Assembly: GCA_902774055.1 (NCBI GenBank)
Contig: CACYGX010000009.1
Location: forward strand, 1 to 64,000
Length of the DNA: 64,000 bases
Direction of reading: 5' to 3'
Source: an uncultured Bacteroidales bacterium
Lineage (GTDB): Bacteria; Bacteroidota; Bacteroidia; Bacteroidales; Muribaculaceae
This document shows, piece after piece, positions 15,501-23,904 of this stretch. The notes under the pieces were generated by a model that saw only the letters and a program-made list of their open reading frames with translations, did not search any database and had not been told where the DNA came from. The first letter of the stretch is position 1; the number at the start of each line of letters is the position of its first letter. Made by a program: the position numbers and the translations under genes.

Positions 15501-17620
15501 GTTGCAAGGGCGAAATAGCTCATGGAGGTGAGCACGACATTCTTCATCGTGTAGTAGCCCGTCTGGCTGTCATAATCCATCTGGATACCGGCGTTAGCCG
15601 CCCACTGCTGAGTGTTGGCGTTACCGATGATATAGACGTTGCTGATGGGATCGGCACTTACGATGTCGGTCGTTGCTGTGACCGTACCGTCGTTGCTGTC
15701 GTAGGTGATGGTCAGCGTATAGGTTCCCGGCACGTTGACGTTAAAGGTCTGGTTGTCACCACTAGGATGCCATGAATTGTCATCGCCGCGCACCTTGTAT
15801 TCATAATCGACACCGGGGGTGAGGTGAACCTCGGCAGTCCAGGTGTAGGTGCCATCCTGGTTGTCGGTCATGGCCGTTCCGGTGCCCATCTCCCATGCAT
15901 TGGGGAAGATGCTGGTATCCTCTCCCACAACATAGAAGACGGTGGCCGCGTCGGCGCTAGCATTAGGACCGCTCACGGTGCTACCGCCACCATAGGTGAA
16001 GTAGCTGCTACCAGGCTGAGCGGTCAAGTCCGCTGTCTGTGTTCCACTGTTGCCGTTCTCGTCAAACAGGAGATTTAACGTTTGGTCCATTGACGTGAAC
16101 GTCATGTGGTAGTACGTGTAGCCATTGATAACCGTGGTACTCATCTCGGAGAACCTCATGCCAGGCCAAGAAGTCTTGTCGCCATTGGAGTCGTCCCAAA
16201 CGTGCATATAGACGTTCTGCACATCCTCTGATCCCGTATAGCGAACATAGATGTCATAAACCGGATCGATAGCGGTATTGACCAGCGAGGCCGTCACAAG
16301 GCCTGTGTTGGGGTCGAAGGACACGGTCAGGGTGTAGGTGCCGTTATCGTTGGCGGTGACAGTCACGTCATTGCCATCACTGTCGCCATACCATGTGTTG
16401 TTGCTATCTTTCACCTTGAGGTTGTAATTGCCGGCAACCAGGTGAATGCCGCTCTTGCTCCAGGTATAAGTGCCCGAAGATTCAGTCATTTGGGTATCGT
16501 TGGCGATGGCCCAGTTGTGGCCAATCAAAGCCTCGTCACCCACTACATAATAGTCTGGGATGACTACAGGAGCAGTGCCCACAACCTTGAACCTCATGTG
16601 GGTGATGTCCAGAGTGATGGTCACCGGGCCGGGTTCCACTGTCACATAATAGCTGCTAGAGCCTTTCTGTGTAGTGATCCAGGTTCCATCCAGGCTCACT
16701 TGAACATTGCCACCATTGGGACCATAGCGGTGATTGCCGTTAAAGTCATCCCAACTGTTGCCACCACCATCGGCAAACGCGAAATAGTAAGTGCCCGCTG
16801 AAGTGACATTGTAGCTGTAAGTGTAGACATCGTTATTTTCATCGTAGGTCATGGTGGTAGACGGAGTGAAACTCCAGCCACTAGGTACCAGTCCGTTGTC
16901 GCCCGTGATGTAATAGTCGGGAGTAGTCGGCGTGCTGGCTTGAACATCAACAGTGACAATACCGGTCACAGCATTGAATGTATAGGTCAGTGTATAGGAA
17001 CCAGCACTCGGAATGTTGTAGTAAACATTACCGCCGCTACTGGTGCCATACCAGTTATTGCCTGCCACGACAGCCTTGCATTGCATGTTGGATTGGCTTG
17101 ACGTGTAGTCAACCGTCTTGATCATCGTGTAAGTAATACCGTCTGTTGTGGTCATCGAGTTGGCTGTGTTTGTACCATTCCACGTCGATGATCCCAGTGC
17201 TTGAGTATCGTTGCCTGCGATTACCACCGTCTGCAACGATGATACAACATAGGGGACATGGGAATTCGAGTCAAATACATAGCACACAAAGCCAGTACCA
17301 GCATTCACTGTATAACTGGCATTGTCGCTTCCGCCGTTTTCACCATAAGAGGTGCCCCAACTATAGTTGACAGTGATTTTGTATTGGTAACTGTTACTCG
17401 ACGAATAGGTAACGGACTTCAACAGATAGTACCTGTTTCCGCTGTATAGGATCATATCATTGTCTGAGTCTGCCTGGCCCCATGACGATCCGAGAGCTTG
17501 AGTGTCACTGCCCGCTACGGTGTAGGTTTGCGCCCAGAGCTGCGGGATCGATGCGGAAAGGCACAGCAGTAGAGCTAGGAGCCTGAGCCTCTCCTTCGTT
17601 AGTAATTTTAAATCCTTCAT
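12530..17620 (-). CDS. Giant secreted multi-module protein, probable glucan-binding, with PFDG-type C-terminal tail
   Basis: 1696 residues. There is a signal peptide (about 1-30, ending LWAQ), then repeated beta-sandwich modules of 70-100 residues over about residues 31-850. These share the themes G..YTWT..VHL..G.YEYKV and YTLT(I/V)..(D/N)..TG.VTA, like the X25/CBM20-type and SusE/F-type starch-binding domains. One segment (VYMHVWDDSNGDKTSWPGM, about residues 478-545) resembles starch-binding CBM26. The region 950-1650 has no family I recognise and is rich in Tyr, Asp and Asn. The last 35 residues (YYNLMGVESDKPFDGLNIVV...DGSRTSKKVMR) match the tails of the 47.7 and 53.1 kb proteins and look like a sorting domain. 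No enzyme motif is seen. It is transcribed alone with its own terminator. Confidence 0.7.
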   Translation of the reverse strand: MKDLKLLTKERLRLLALLLCLSASIPQLWAQTYTVAGSDTQALGSSWGQADSDNDMILYSGNRYYLLKSVTYSSSNSYQYKITVNYSWGTSYGENGGSDNASYTVNAGTGFVCYVFDSNSHVPYVVSSLQTVVIAGNDTQALGSSTWNGTNTANSMTTTDGITYTMIKTVDYTSSQSNMQCKAVVAGNNWYGTSSGGNVYYNIPSAGSYTLTYTFNAVTGIVTVDVQASTPTTPDYYITGDNGLVPSGWSFTPSTTMTYDENNDVYTYSYNVTSAGTYYFAFADGGGNSWDDFNGNHRYGPNGGNVQVSLDGTWITTQKGSSSYYVTVEPGPVTITLDITHMRFKVVGTAPVVIPDYYVVGDEALIGHNWAIANDTQMTESSGTYTWSKSGIHLVAGNYNLKVKDSNNTWYGDSDGNDVTVTANDNGTYTLTVSFDPNTGLVTASLVNTAIDPVYDIYVRYTGSEDVQNVYMHVWDDSNGDKTSWPGMRFSEMSTTVINGYTYYHMTFTSMDQTLNLLFDENGNSGTQTADLTAQPGSSYFTYGGGSTVSGPNASADAATVFYVVGEDTSIFPNAWEMGTGTAMTDNQDGTYTWTAEVHLTPGVDYEYKVRGDDNSWHPSGDNQTFNVNVPGTYTLTITYDSNDGTVTATTDIVSADPISNVYIIGNANTQQWAANAGIQMDYDSQTGYYTMKNVVLTSMSYFALATHLGSNSEDWTTLNANRLSSNGESHWLVNDYWLSEDEDHWMPTMSYTDDNHNWYVEQSGSYDFYFNPTNRQLLIKKSFDKMYISYGVGWNFDDNSVEMTTVDGNVYQATITLTQGDFFLFSTNKSLETAWGATEAGYVITDLMVGYAQRLKEDTINNYNFTGTTGKYIVVVNKAKKTVTLRRAADATVTKIFLEKTNVTLDPAGGTYNNQPVDGKKGGIYAWNKLNLQTVGHTYGYAPNDGPTNYTYAGEVGNGYGGDNYLKDLPDTTTLDQKQWYAWSVANSICEFYFIRTNKEDKKSQKIIRRSGEIWLSWIDVDATSNRQDNAVTCDSLLEVTRDYYDVNASGVSDCATMLEDHYYVYYTNTTGWDSVYCYAWYEVGTDVIEFTKEYPGNKCTFVGYDEDGFEIWCYDFGLMEDFHDKYGDITPTNVIFDNGKGGADEGAEGDKVREQTGDLIFDNGACYDYLGMIYLGNSLNGIINTGIVNGPKYTVEDDLIGVYYDENAVTRIYETDMNGNPIIDDLTGKPRHIDVVGALYAKDVENYSAKSMQPEGTTDYVYGPCAHPASNTYPGGSQIQLQRTYYDQSNWVKIVLSPNFDNEHIENTDVTYDRSKFDGVEFSDAQDETKYPNGYLRQYVDKIIPGGSMSGNLVNNVNPQMHITNIANPVALTKPYEKNVYVTGHFNDTVVFSYVHQDWNPGYYNGVHKTVPVYETDENNNTIVDHMWVSPELYKMFYVAPKPQEIAFITWAVFDHTDKKVGDPDYESEPDTPGAFYAPMNWDRTGQLTNGTDPEVPYGETYGPYSNGFMQYGAFKVNWSLFEGMEADDSDNPTNRSQDPWYRIFKPGQAYKILALIRYAHDDKGNIEYMPGVYKGVETDDEYDGYNDGYNEEDHGNHVANAPRRYDNMDHVLYPGLADSKFIVFPLLGSNSESEDGSGIGNVTVVKEVVAPRTIVGTSYYNLMGVESDKPFDGLNIVVTTYSDGSRTSKKVMR

Positions 17621-17930
17621 CTTTAAAAAAAGTGGTTATTAATTATTGATTAGTTGGTTAAATCCTTTATAAGATTTATTGTTGGCTGTTTGGTTTAATA
17701 ATTCTTTAAGATTGTTTTTGATTTAACATTCAGTAAAACAAAAAGCGACAAAATTAAAGGTCTTTTTTTTAGATAATGTGGATTTAGTGCCCTCGTAATC
17801 AAGATTTTCTGTGCAATCGTTTGCAAATGGTACACGGGGACGGTTCTTTTGTCCCATTTTGGGATAAAAATGGGACAAAAGAACCGTCCCCGTGTACCGA
17901 AAGTGGTTTTCATGGTATGGGATGTAAGGT
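17621..17930. other. Intergenic region with a candidate promoter and the second 70-bp palindrome
   Basis: The 310-bp gap between recA and the giant secreted protein is AT-rich. A TAATTTTG box at 17756-17749 (minus strand) may start the giant-protein transcript with a leader of about 125 nt. The rest is the 70-bp palindrome at 17829-17898. No small ORF is convincing. Confidence 0.5.
17829..17898. repeat. 70-bp palindromic repeat, copy 2
   Basis: Same length and core as the copy at 6854-6923 (GGGACGGTTCTTTTGTCCC, GGTACAC ends). The two arms are perfectly complementary over about 30 bp apart from the centre. It lies 32 bp past the recA stop, so it may also end recA transcription. Confidence 0.85.
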
Positions 17931-19034
17931 TTATGCGGCGTGGAGGGCTTCTTGGATGGCGTCGGCGGTGTCGGGGTTGTCGATGAGGAACTGCTTGGCG
18001 GCCTCACGTCCCTGGCCCAAGCGTGTGTCTTGCCAGCTGAACCAGGCGCCGCTCTTCTTGATGATGCCGGCCTCGACGCCCATGTCGATGAGTTCGCTCT
18101 CGCGGCTGATACCACGGCCATAGATGACGTCGAACTCGGCCTTGCGGAAGGGTGGGGCAACCTTGTTCTTGACGACCTTGACGCGCGTTTGGGCACCCAG
18201 GACGCGGTCGCCGTCCTTGATGTGAGCCAGGCGGCGGATATCCAGACGGACGCTGCTGTAGAACTTGAGGGCGTTGCCTCCAGTAGTCGTCTCGGGGTTG
18301 CCGAACATCACGCCGAGTTTCTCACGCAGCTGGTTGATAAAGATGCAGCAGGTGCGCGTCTTGGCGATGGTGGCGGTGAGTTTCCTCAGTGCTTGGCTCA
18401 TCAGTCGGGCCTGGAGCCCCATCTTGCTCTCGCCCATCTCGCCCTCGATTTCGGCCTTGGGGGTGAGGGCGGCGACGCTGTCGATGACAATGACGTCGAT
18501 AGCAGCCGAGCGGATAAGTTGGTCGGCAATCTCAAGGGCTTGCTCGCCGTTGTCGGGCTGCGAAATCCACAGGTTGCGCGTGTTCACACCCACTGCCTCG
18601 GCATAGGAGCGGTCAAAGGCGTGCTCGGCGTCGATATAGGCCGCGATGCCGCCCATCTGTTGCGCCTGGGCGATGGCGTGGAGCGCCAGCGTGGTCTTGC
18701 CCGATGACTCGGGACCGTAAATCTCCACGATGCGTCCACGGGGATAACCGCCCACTCCCAGAGCCATGTCGAGGCCAATAGATCCGGTAGGGATGGCATC
18801 CACGTCCTCGACGCTCTCGTCGTTCATGCGCATGATGGCGCAGGTGCCGAAGGCTTTCTCGATTTTGGCGACGGCATTCTGCATCACCTGCAGCTTCATG
18901 GGGTCCACTTCGATGGCACGCGGCGTGTGGGGCGCGGTCTCGGCAACGTGGTTGCTCACAATGTCGGGTGTGGAGATGCTCAGCACCTGCTGCCCGTCAA
19001 TCATCACTTCTTGTTTCAAAATCTGCTCAGTCAT
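17931..19034 (-). CDS. recA: Recombinase A
   Basis: A 367-residue RecA of normal length. Visible are the Walker A loop [15 protein letters not shown], Walker [20 protein letters not shown], the L1 region with [48 protein letters not shown] (L2 and conserved core) and the C-terminal domain from about residue 290. It forms filaments on single-stranded DNA and drives strand exchange. The N-terminus carries about 45 residues before the core ([19 protein letters not shown]), a little longer than in E. coli. It is a single gene followed by the 70-bp palindrome. No LexA-type box was identified upstream. Confidence 0.97.
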   Translation of the reverse strand: MTEQILKQEVMIDGQQVLSISTPDIVSNHVAETAPHTPRAIEVDPMKLQVMQNAVAKIEKAFGTCAIMRMNDESVEDVDAIPTGSIGLDMALGVGGYPRGRIVEIYGPESSGKTTLALHAIAQAQQMGGIAAYIDAEHAFDRSYAEAVGVNTRNLWISQPDNGEQALEIADQLIRSAAIDVIVIDSVAALTPKAEIEGEMGESKMGLQARLMSQALRKLTATIAKTRTCCIFINQLREKLGVMFGNPETTTGGNALKFYSSVRLDIRRLAHIKDGDRVLGAQTRVKVVKNKVAPPFRKAEFDVIYGRGISRESELIDMGVEAGIIKKSGAWFSWQDTRLGQGREAAKQFLIDNPDTADAIQEALHAA

Positions 19035-19161
19035 AGTTTATTAAGTTTTAAGTTGCTAGTTGTTAATCATCTTGACGATGCAAAGGAACTATGACCGAGT
19101 GCCTAAATCAGGCACTACCGCTCCAAAGAATGTTAAATTCAGACAGGTCACACTGACTTTG

Positions 19162-19307
19162 TAGGGCCTCGCCTTGGCGTGGCCGTTCTTGATATATATA
19201 GCCCACAAAACCCGATTTTAGGACGTATTAGTAAGTGATATGGATTATTGCTGCTTGTAAGCGTATTAGCATCTGCCATCCGGCGGCCACGCCAAGGCGA
19301 GGCCCTA
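19162..19307. repeat. MITE-like element, copy B
   Basis: 146 bp with perfect 24-bp terminal inverted repeats (TAGGGCCTCGCCTTGGCGTG then GCCG, and its complement). The interior block ATAGCCCACAAAACCCGATT is shared with copies A and C. It lies between the recA start and the asnS terminator. The flank to the left begins GTGCCTAAAT (19099), related to GTGTCTAAAT at copy C, so the mobile unit may extend past the inverted repeats. Confidence 0.88.
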
Positions 19308-19344
19308 CGTGCCATCCATGGCATTTTGTTCGGGCGTTAATGGT

Positions 19345-19383
19345 GAAAAAGCCAGCCGCGGCAGCGGGTGGCTGTCGCGGCTG
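19345..19383 (-). terminator. Rho-independent terminator of asnS
   Basis: On the minus strand AGCCGCGACAG pairs with CTGCCGCGGCT and is followed by GGCTTTTTC, 26 bp after the asnS stop. Confidence 0.85.
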
Positions 19384-19408
19384 ATTGTGCATTGTGTCGC
19401 CGGATGGA

Positions 19409-20800
19409 TTAGAACTCGGCGTTGTTGGGTGTGCGCGGGAAGGGGATGACGTCGCGGATGTTGGCCATACCCGTCACGAACAGGATGAGGCGCTCAAAGC
19501 CCAGACCGAAGCCGCTGTGAGGCACGGTGCCGAAGCGGCGTGTGTCGAGGTACCACCACATGTCCTTCATGGGGATGCCGCGGCGCTCGATCTCGCTCAT
19601 CAGCTTGTTGTAGTCGGCCTCGCGCTCGCTGCCACCGATGATTTCGCCAATCATGGGGAAGAGCACGTCCATAGCGCGAACGGTCTTGCCGTCCTCGTTC
19701 TGCTTCATGTAGAAGGCCTTGATCTCACGCGGATAGTCGGTGAGGATGACGGGACGCTTGAAGTGCTCCTCAACGAGGTAGCGCTCATGCTCGCTCTGCA
19801 GGTCCACGCCCCAATCCACTGGGAATTCAAATTTCTTCTTGGCCTGCTTCAGGATCTCAATACCCTCGGTATAGGTCAAGCGCACGAACGGCTCCTTGAG
19901 GACGCTGTGCAGACGCTCGATGAGGGTGTTGTCGTACATCTTATTGAGGAACTCCAGGTCGTCCTGGCAGTGCTCCAGTGCGTAGTTGACACAGAACTTG
20001 ATGAACTCCTCGGCCAGGTCCATGTTGTCGGTGATGTCATAGAAGGCCATCTCGGGCTCTATCATCCAGAACTCGGCCAGGTGGCGAGGCGTATTGCTGT
20101 TCTCGGCGCGGAAGGTGGGGCCGAACGTATAGATAGCACCCAGTGCGGTAGCGCCCAGCTCGCCTTCGAGCTGGCCCGACACGGTCAGGCTAGTGGATTT
20201 GCCGAAGAAGTCCTTCGTGTAGTCGGTCTTGCCGTCCTCGGTCTTGGGCAGGTCGCCCAGGTCGAGCGTGGTCACCTGGAACATGTCGCCGGCACCCTCG
20301 CAGTCGCTAGCGGTGATCAATGGCGTGTGCAGGTAGAAGAAACCCTTGTCGTTGAAGAACTTGTGGATGGCAAATGCCAAGTGATGACGAATGCGGAAGA
20401 CGGCGCCGAAGGTGTTGGTGCGCATGCGCAGGTGAGCCTTGGTGCGCAGGAACTCCAGCGTGTGGCCTTTCTTCTGCATGGGATAGTCGTCGTCACAGGT
20501 GCCGTAGATCTCGACACTCTGAGCCTGAACCTCAACGCTCTGGCCCTTACCCTGGGACTGGACGAGCAGACCCTCAACGTGCAGGCTGGCGCCCGTGGTG
20601 ATGGGACGGAGCTCCTCCTCAGAGAATTTCTCAAGATCGATGACAATCTGCAGGTTGTTGATGGTCGATCCGTCGTTCAAAGCGATGAACTGGACGAACT
20701 TGTTACCACGACGGCTGCGTACCCAGCCCTTCACACATACCTGTTGGCCCACCAGTGCGGGGTCAAAGATATCGACGATTTTAGTGCGTTTTAAAGACAT
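19409..20800 (-). CDS. asnS: Asparaginyl-tRNA synthetase
   Basis: A 463-residue class IIb aminoacyl-tRNA synthetase. The N-terminal OB-fold anticodon-binding domain spans about residues 15-110 ([25 protein letters not shown]). The catalytic domain has motif 2 in the region [28 protein letters not shown] and motif 3 near the C-terminus in [29 protein letters not shown]. The AsnRS-type [15 protein letters not shown] stretch separates it from AspRS. It joins asparagine to tRNA-Asn. It lies 84 bp downstream of the rluB-like gene, with a hairpin between them. Confidence 0.96.
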   Translation of the reverse strand: MSLKRTKIVDIFDPALVGQQVCVKGWVRSRRGNKFVQFIALNDGSTINNLQIVIDLEKFSEEELRPITTGASLHVEGLLVQSQGKGQSVEVQAQSVEIYGTCDDDYPMQKKGHTLEFLRTKAHLRMRTNTFGAVFRIRHHLAFAIHKFFNDKGFFYLHTPLITASDCEGAGDMFQVTTLDLGDLPKTEDGKTDYTKDFFGKSTSLTVSGQLEGELGATALGAIYTFGPTFRAENSNTPRHLAEFWMIEPEMAFYDITDNMDLAEEFIKFCVNYALEHCQDDLEFLNKMYDNTLIERLHSVLKEPFVRLTYTEGIEILKQAKKKFEFPVDWGVDLQSEHERYLVEEHFKRPVILTDYPREIKAFYMKQNEDGKTVRAMDVLFPMIGEIIGGSEREADYNKLMSEIERRGIPMKDMWWYLDTRRFGTVPHSGFGLGFERLILFVTGMANIRDVIPFPRTPNNAEF

Positions 20801-20837
20801 TGTAATAATAGATGTGTATCCTGTTGATGTTTCTTAA

Positions 20838-20873
20838 TCACCTTGACCCGACGCTGGGTCGGGTCAATGGTGA
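20838..20873 (-). terminator. Hairpin between the rluB-like gene and asnS
   Basis: TTGACCCGA and TCGGGTCAA form a stem extended by TCACC/GGTGA, 12 bp past the rluB-like stop. No long U-run follows, so it may be a partial terminator or a leader element of asnS. Confidence 0.6.
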
Positions 20874-20884
20874 GAAGATGTTGA

Positions 20885-22393
20885 TTATTCAAATGAGTTT
20901 TGTTTCAAGAAGTTAACCTCTTCCTGGGTGAGGTAGCGCCAGCGTCCGCGGGGCAGGTTCTTCTTGGTGAGGCCTGCGAAGTAAACGCGGTCGAGCTTCA
21001 CCACGTGGTAGCCCAGCGCTTCAAAAATGCGGCGAACAACGCGGTTGCGGCCTGAGTGGATCTCAATGCCGGCCTGCTTGCGGTCGGTGGGGGAGACATA
21101 GCTCACGGCATCGGCGTGGATGGGGCCATCATCGAGCTCAACGCCGTCGGCGATGTGCTGCATGTCCTCCTCGCTGATGGGCTTGTCGGTCCACACCTGG
21201 TAAATTTTCTTCTTGACATATTGCGGGTGGGCGAGCTTGGCAGCCAGGTCACCATCGTTGGTGAGCAGGAGCACACCGGTGGTGTTGCGGTCCAAGCGTC
21301 CCACGGGATAGATGCGTTCCTCGCATGCACCCTTGACGAGATCCATGACGGTCTTGCGGCCGTTGGGGTCGTCGCTGGTGGTAACGGTGTCCTTGGGCTT
21401 ATTGAGCAGGACATAGCACTTCTTCTCGGTGGTGACGATTTCACCGTTGTATTTCACGACATCCTTGGGAGTGATCTTCATGCCGAGCTCGGTCACAACA
21501 ACGTCATTGACCATGACGAGTCCCTTCTGGATGTATTCATCGGCCACACGGCGCGAGCAGATGCCGGCATTGGCCATGAATTTGTTCAAGCGGATCTCCA
21601 TGTTGGGATCGATAGCGGGCTCCTCATAGATGATGCGTTGGGGCTTGGGTGTGAAGCGCATTTGGGGCTTGGGACCCTGATGCTTGGGTCGCTGCTGGTA
21701 ACCGCCCTGGCGCTGCTGGAAGCCGCCTTGGCGCTGCTGATAGCCACCAGGTCGCTGCTGGTAACCGCCCTGACGCTGCTGATAGCCGCCCTGGCGCTGC
21801 TGATAGCCACCCTGGCGCTGCTGATATCCGCCCTGACGCTGCTGATAGCCACCCTGGCGTTGCTGGTAACCACCCTGGCGCTGCTGGTAACCACCCTGAC
21901 GGGGCTGGTAACCGCCTTGACGGGGCTGGTATCCACCCTGACGGGGCTGATAACCGCCCTGGCGCTGCTGGTAGTCGGTGTGCTGCTGGTCCGGGGTCAT
22001 GGTGTTGCCTTCGGCATTAGTCTCTTGTTCTTCATTACCCTGGGGCTGTTGATAACGTTGCTGGTAGCGGGGCTGGTATCCACCCTGCTGATAGCCGCCC
22101 TGGCGCTGATAGCCGCCTTGACGCTGGTAACCGCCCTGACGCTGCTGATATCCACCTTGACGAGGCTGATAACCGCCCTGACGGGGCTGGTAACCCTGCC
22201 GGTTGTATCCACCCTGACGTGGTTGGTATCCTTCCTGCTGAAAACCTTCGCCGTTTGATTCGTTTTCAGATTGTTGAGGTTCGTGGGCGCTATACTCTAC
22301 TTTTTCATAGCGACCGTGCTCCAGATTCTCTTCTAGATTGGCATTGTTTTCACCGATTCTAGGCCTTTTAGGCTTTTTCAAGTTCTCGTCCAT
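20885..22393 (-). CDS. rRNA pseudouridine synthase (RluB/RsuA type) with a long QRQGGY-repeat N-terminus
   Basis: 502 residues. The enzyme occupies about residues 265-500: an S4 RNA-binding domain (IRLNKFMANAGICSRRVADEYI) and an RsuA-type catalytic domain with Asp368 in VGRLDRNTTGVLLLTNDGD and the R..VR(R)IFEALGY segment. It would isomerise a uridine of 23S (RluB) or 16S rRNA. Residues about 54-236 are a low-complexity tract of some twenty QQRQGGY or QPRQGGY units, rich in Arg, Gly, Gln and Tyr and interrupted by an acidic stretch at 119-140. Such RG-rich tails bind RNA or promote condensates. The repeats vary in length between related Bacteroidales proteins, so the number here may be strain-specific. 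Confidence 0.9.
   Translation of the reverse strand: MDENLKKPKRPRIGENNANLEENLEHGRYEKVEYSAHEPQQSENESNGEGFQQEGYQPRQGGYNRQGYQPRQGGYQPRQGGYQQRQGGYQRQGGYQRQGGYQQGGYQPRYQQRYQQPQGNEEQETNAEGNTMTPDQQHTDYQQRQGGYQPRQGGYQPRQGGYQPRQGGYQQRQGGYQQRQGGYQQRQGGYQQRQGGYQQRQGGYQQRQGGYQQRPGGYQQRQGGFQQRQGGYQQRPKHQGPKPQMRFTPKPQRIIYEEPAIDPNMEIRLNKFMANAGICSRRVADEYIQKGLVMVNDVVVTELGMKITPKDVVKYNGEIVTTEKKCYVLLNKPKDTVTTSDDPNGRKTVMDLVKGACEERIYPVGRLDRNTTGVLLLTNDGDLAAKLAHPQYVKKKIYQVWTDKPISEEDMQHIADGVELDDGPIHADAVSYVSPTDRKQAGIEIHSGRNRVVRRIFEALGYHVVKLDRVYFAGLTKKNLPRGRWRYLTQEEVNFLKQNSFE
21685..22235 (-). repeat. Coding tandem repeat (21-bp unit) in the pseudouridine synthase gene
   Basis: About twenty imperfect 18-21 bp units encoding QQRQGGY/QPRQGGY, arranged in two blocks separated by about 90 bp of non-repeated acidic-coding sequence. 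The units differ mainly at third positions, so this is an older, selected array rather than a fresh expansion. It is a likely site of length variation between strains. Confidence 0.85.
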
Positions 22394-22517
22394 CTTTTGA
22401 TAAAAATTGAATGGTTACAGTTTAGTCTGTCGTAAAAATAAATACACGTAGAGGCCTCGCGGCCGGTTTCAAGAATTATAACGTAGTTATTAATGTTGTT
22501 TTTTCGTTTTCTTGTCG

Positions 22518-22592
22518 TGGGCAGTGAGGGATTCGAACCCCCGACCCTCTGCTTGTAAGGCAGATGCTCTGAACCAACTGCGCTAACTGCCC
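22518..22592 (-). tRNA. tRNA-Val (anticodon TAC)
   Basis: 75 nt without encoded CCA. The acceptor arms are GGGCAGT and ACTGCCC with discriminator A. The D arm is GCGCAGTTGGTTCAGAGC; the anticodon arm is TCTGC-CTTACAA-GCAGA, giving TAC; the T arm contains GGTTCGAATCC. It lies between the rluB-like gene and mdh. Confidence 0.95.
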
Positions 22593-22680
22593 ATTGTGTC
22601 ATCCTCAAAATTTCTCGGCAAAATTACATCAAACTTTCTGATTACCCAAAAAAATGAAGATTTTTTTCAATGATTAACAA

Positions 22681-22710
22681 TGCCCGGGACGCCGTCGGGC
22701 GCCCCAGGCA
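22681..22710 (-). terminator. Terminator of mdh
   Basis: TGCCCGGGACGCC and GGCGCCCCAGGCA form a 13-bp stem with two mismatches, 31 bp past the mdh stop. A T-rich tract follows within 25 bp on the minus strand. Confidence 0.75.
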
Positions 22711-22741
22711 TTGGAGTGTCTCTTGACCCTGCGGTCGAGGG

Positions 22742-23731
22742 TTACAGGTTGGGGTTGATTTTGTTCCACTCGCTGATGGGAGGAACGATGCCCAGGTCAA
22801 CCAGTTCGTCGCGCATCTTGCACAGGTGCTGGTAGCTGGCGTCAAGTCTTGCGTTCTCAGAAGGAATTCCCTGGGGCACCTTGTAGGAAGCGCCGTTCTT
22901 GTCGAGCGTGGTGTCCATCGCCATCATGATGTGGTTGTACTTGTCGTTGTTCACATAGGTGCCAACGGGGTAGTTGAACTTCTCACCGCCCATGGCAGCA
23001 CGGATCATCTCTACCGACAAGTAAGCGGGGCTCTGGAACGAACTGCGGCCACGCAGCTTAATGATCTGGGCGCCGCCCAGGGTGACGTCACGCTTCATGT
23101 GCTCCCACTCCTCACGGGGGAATTCTTCGGTACCCATGATGTCGATCAACTTGCGTCCTGCAATCTCGACGTGGCTGCCGAATACGGCCATCTGCTCACC
23201 GTGGCCACCATAGGTGGCGCATCCGGTGATCTCGCTACGCATCACACCGAACTTCTTGGCCAGCGCGCTCTGCAGACGCGTGGTGTCAAGGGCTGCAAGT
23301 GTGGTCACCTGGCTGGGCTTCAAGCCGCTGTACAACAAGGTCACCAGACCCGTCAGGTCGGCGGGGTTGAAGATGATGACAACGTGCTTCACGTCGGGGC
23401 AGTACCTCTTGATATCCATGCCAAGCTCCTCGGCAATCTTGCAGTTGCCTGCAAGCAGGTCCTCGCGGGTCATACCATCCTTGCGGGGAGCGCCACCGCT
23501 CGAAATGATGTATTTGGCGTTGGTAAAGGCTTCCTTGACGTCGGTGGTGGCAACGATATTTACGTCACCGAAACCGCTCTGGCGCATTTCCTCGGCCACG
23601 CCCTCGGGCGAGAACACATCATAGAGGCAGATGTTAGTTGTCAAGCCCATCATCAGGGCCGTTTGTACCATATTAGAACCAATCATGCCAGCAGCGCCGA
23701 CGATGACCAATTTGTCGTTTGTTAATGCCAT
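22742..23731 (-). CDS. mdh: Malate dehydrogenase
   Basis: A 329-residue NAD-dependent malate dehydrogenase of the lactate/malate dehydrogenase family. The NAD-binding motif is GAAGMIGSNM near the N-terminus; SSGGAPRKDGMTREDLL carries the substrate-binding arginine loop; FNPADLTGLVTLLYSG and the catalytic-His segment TYGGHGEQM follow. The GGHG form in place of the more usual GEHG is typical of the Bacteroidales enzyme. It interconverts malate and oxaloacetate in the reductive branch towards succinate and propionate. It has a two-box promoter at 23783-23814 and a terminator, so it is a single-gene unit. Confidence 0.93.
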   Translation of the reverse strand: MALTNDKLVIVGAAGMIGSNMVQTALMMGLTTNICLYDVFSPEGVAEEMRQSGFGDVNIVATTDVKEAFTNAKYIISSGGAPRKDGMTREDLLAGNCKIAEELGMDIKRYCPDVKHVVIIFNPADLTGLVTLLYSGLKPSQVTTLAALDTTRLQSALAKKFGVMRSEITGCATYGGHGEQMAVFGSHVEIAGRKLIDIMGTEEFPREEWEHMKRDVTLGGAQIIKLRGRSSFQSPAYLSVEMIRAAMGGEKFNYPVGTYVNNDKYNHIMMAMDTTLDKNGASYKVPQGIPSENARLDASYQHLCKMRDELVDLGIVPPISEWNKINPNL

Positions 23732-23782
23732 AATTTTATGTTTTTAAATCTTTTAAGTTGTTAATCCGAATTTTCAGTAGTG

Positions 23783-23814
23783 CAAAGGTAGTCAAATTAG
23801 AGCATCATGCCAAG
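23783..23814 (-). promoter_or_regulatory. Promoter of mdh
   Basis: On the minus strand CTTG (23814-23811), a 20-bp spacer and TACCTTTG (23790-23783) match the Bacteroidetes promoter with one mismatch at -33. Confidence 0.6.
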
Positions 23815-23875
23815 CAATTTGCAAGTTATAAAGTTTAAATATTGTGAAATCGGTTACGTTGCGTGGCAAAATGAC

Positions 23876-23883
23876 TACCTTTG
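23876..23883 (+). promoter_or_regulatory. Probable -7 box for recR
   Basis: TACCTTTG lies 21 bp before the recR ATG at 23905, giving a short leader. It is divergent from the mdh promoter. Confidence 0.5.
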
Positions 23884-23904
23884 CTCTCGCAATCAAGAGA
23901 AGAC

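Noticed and set aside
14807-15775. A 322-codon plus-strand ORF inside the giant protein gene
   Set aside because: Antisense shadow with no recognisable family and no promoter.
19081-19088. TTCCTTTG upstream of recA as a promoter box
   Set aside because: It deviates at the most conserved second position of TAnnTTTG and has no -33 partner; left uncalled.
21685-22235. Regular short repeats that could look like a CRISPR array
   Set aside because: The units are tandem with no unique spacers and encode QQRQGGY in frame with a pseudouridine synthase.
22518-22592. tRNA read on the plus strand as an anticodon near GTA or TGT
   Set aside because: Only the minus strand folds into a proper cloverleaf, giving anticodon TAC (Val).
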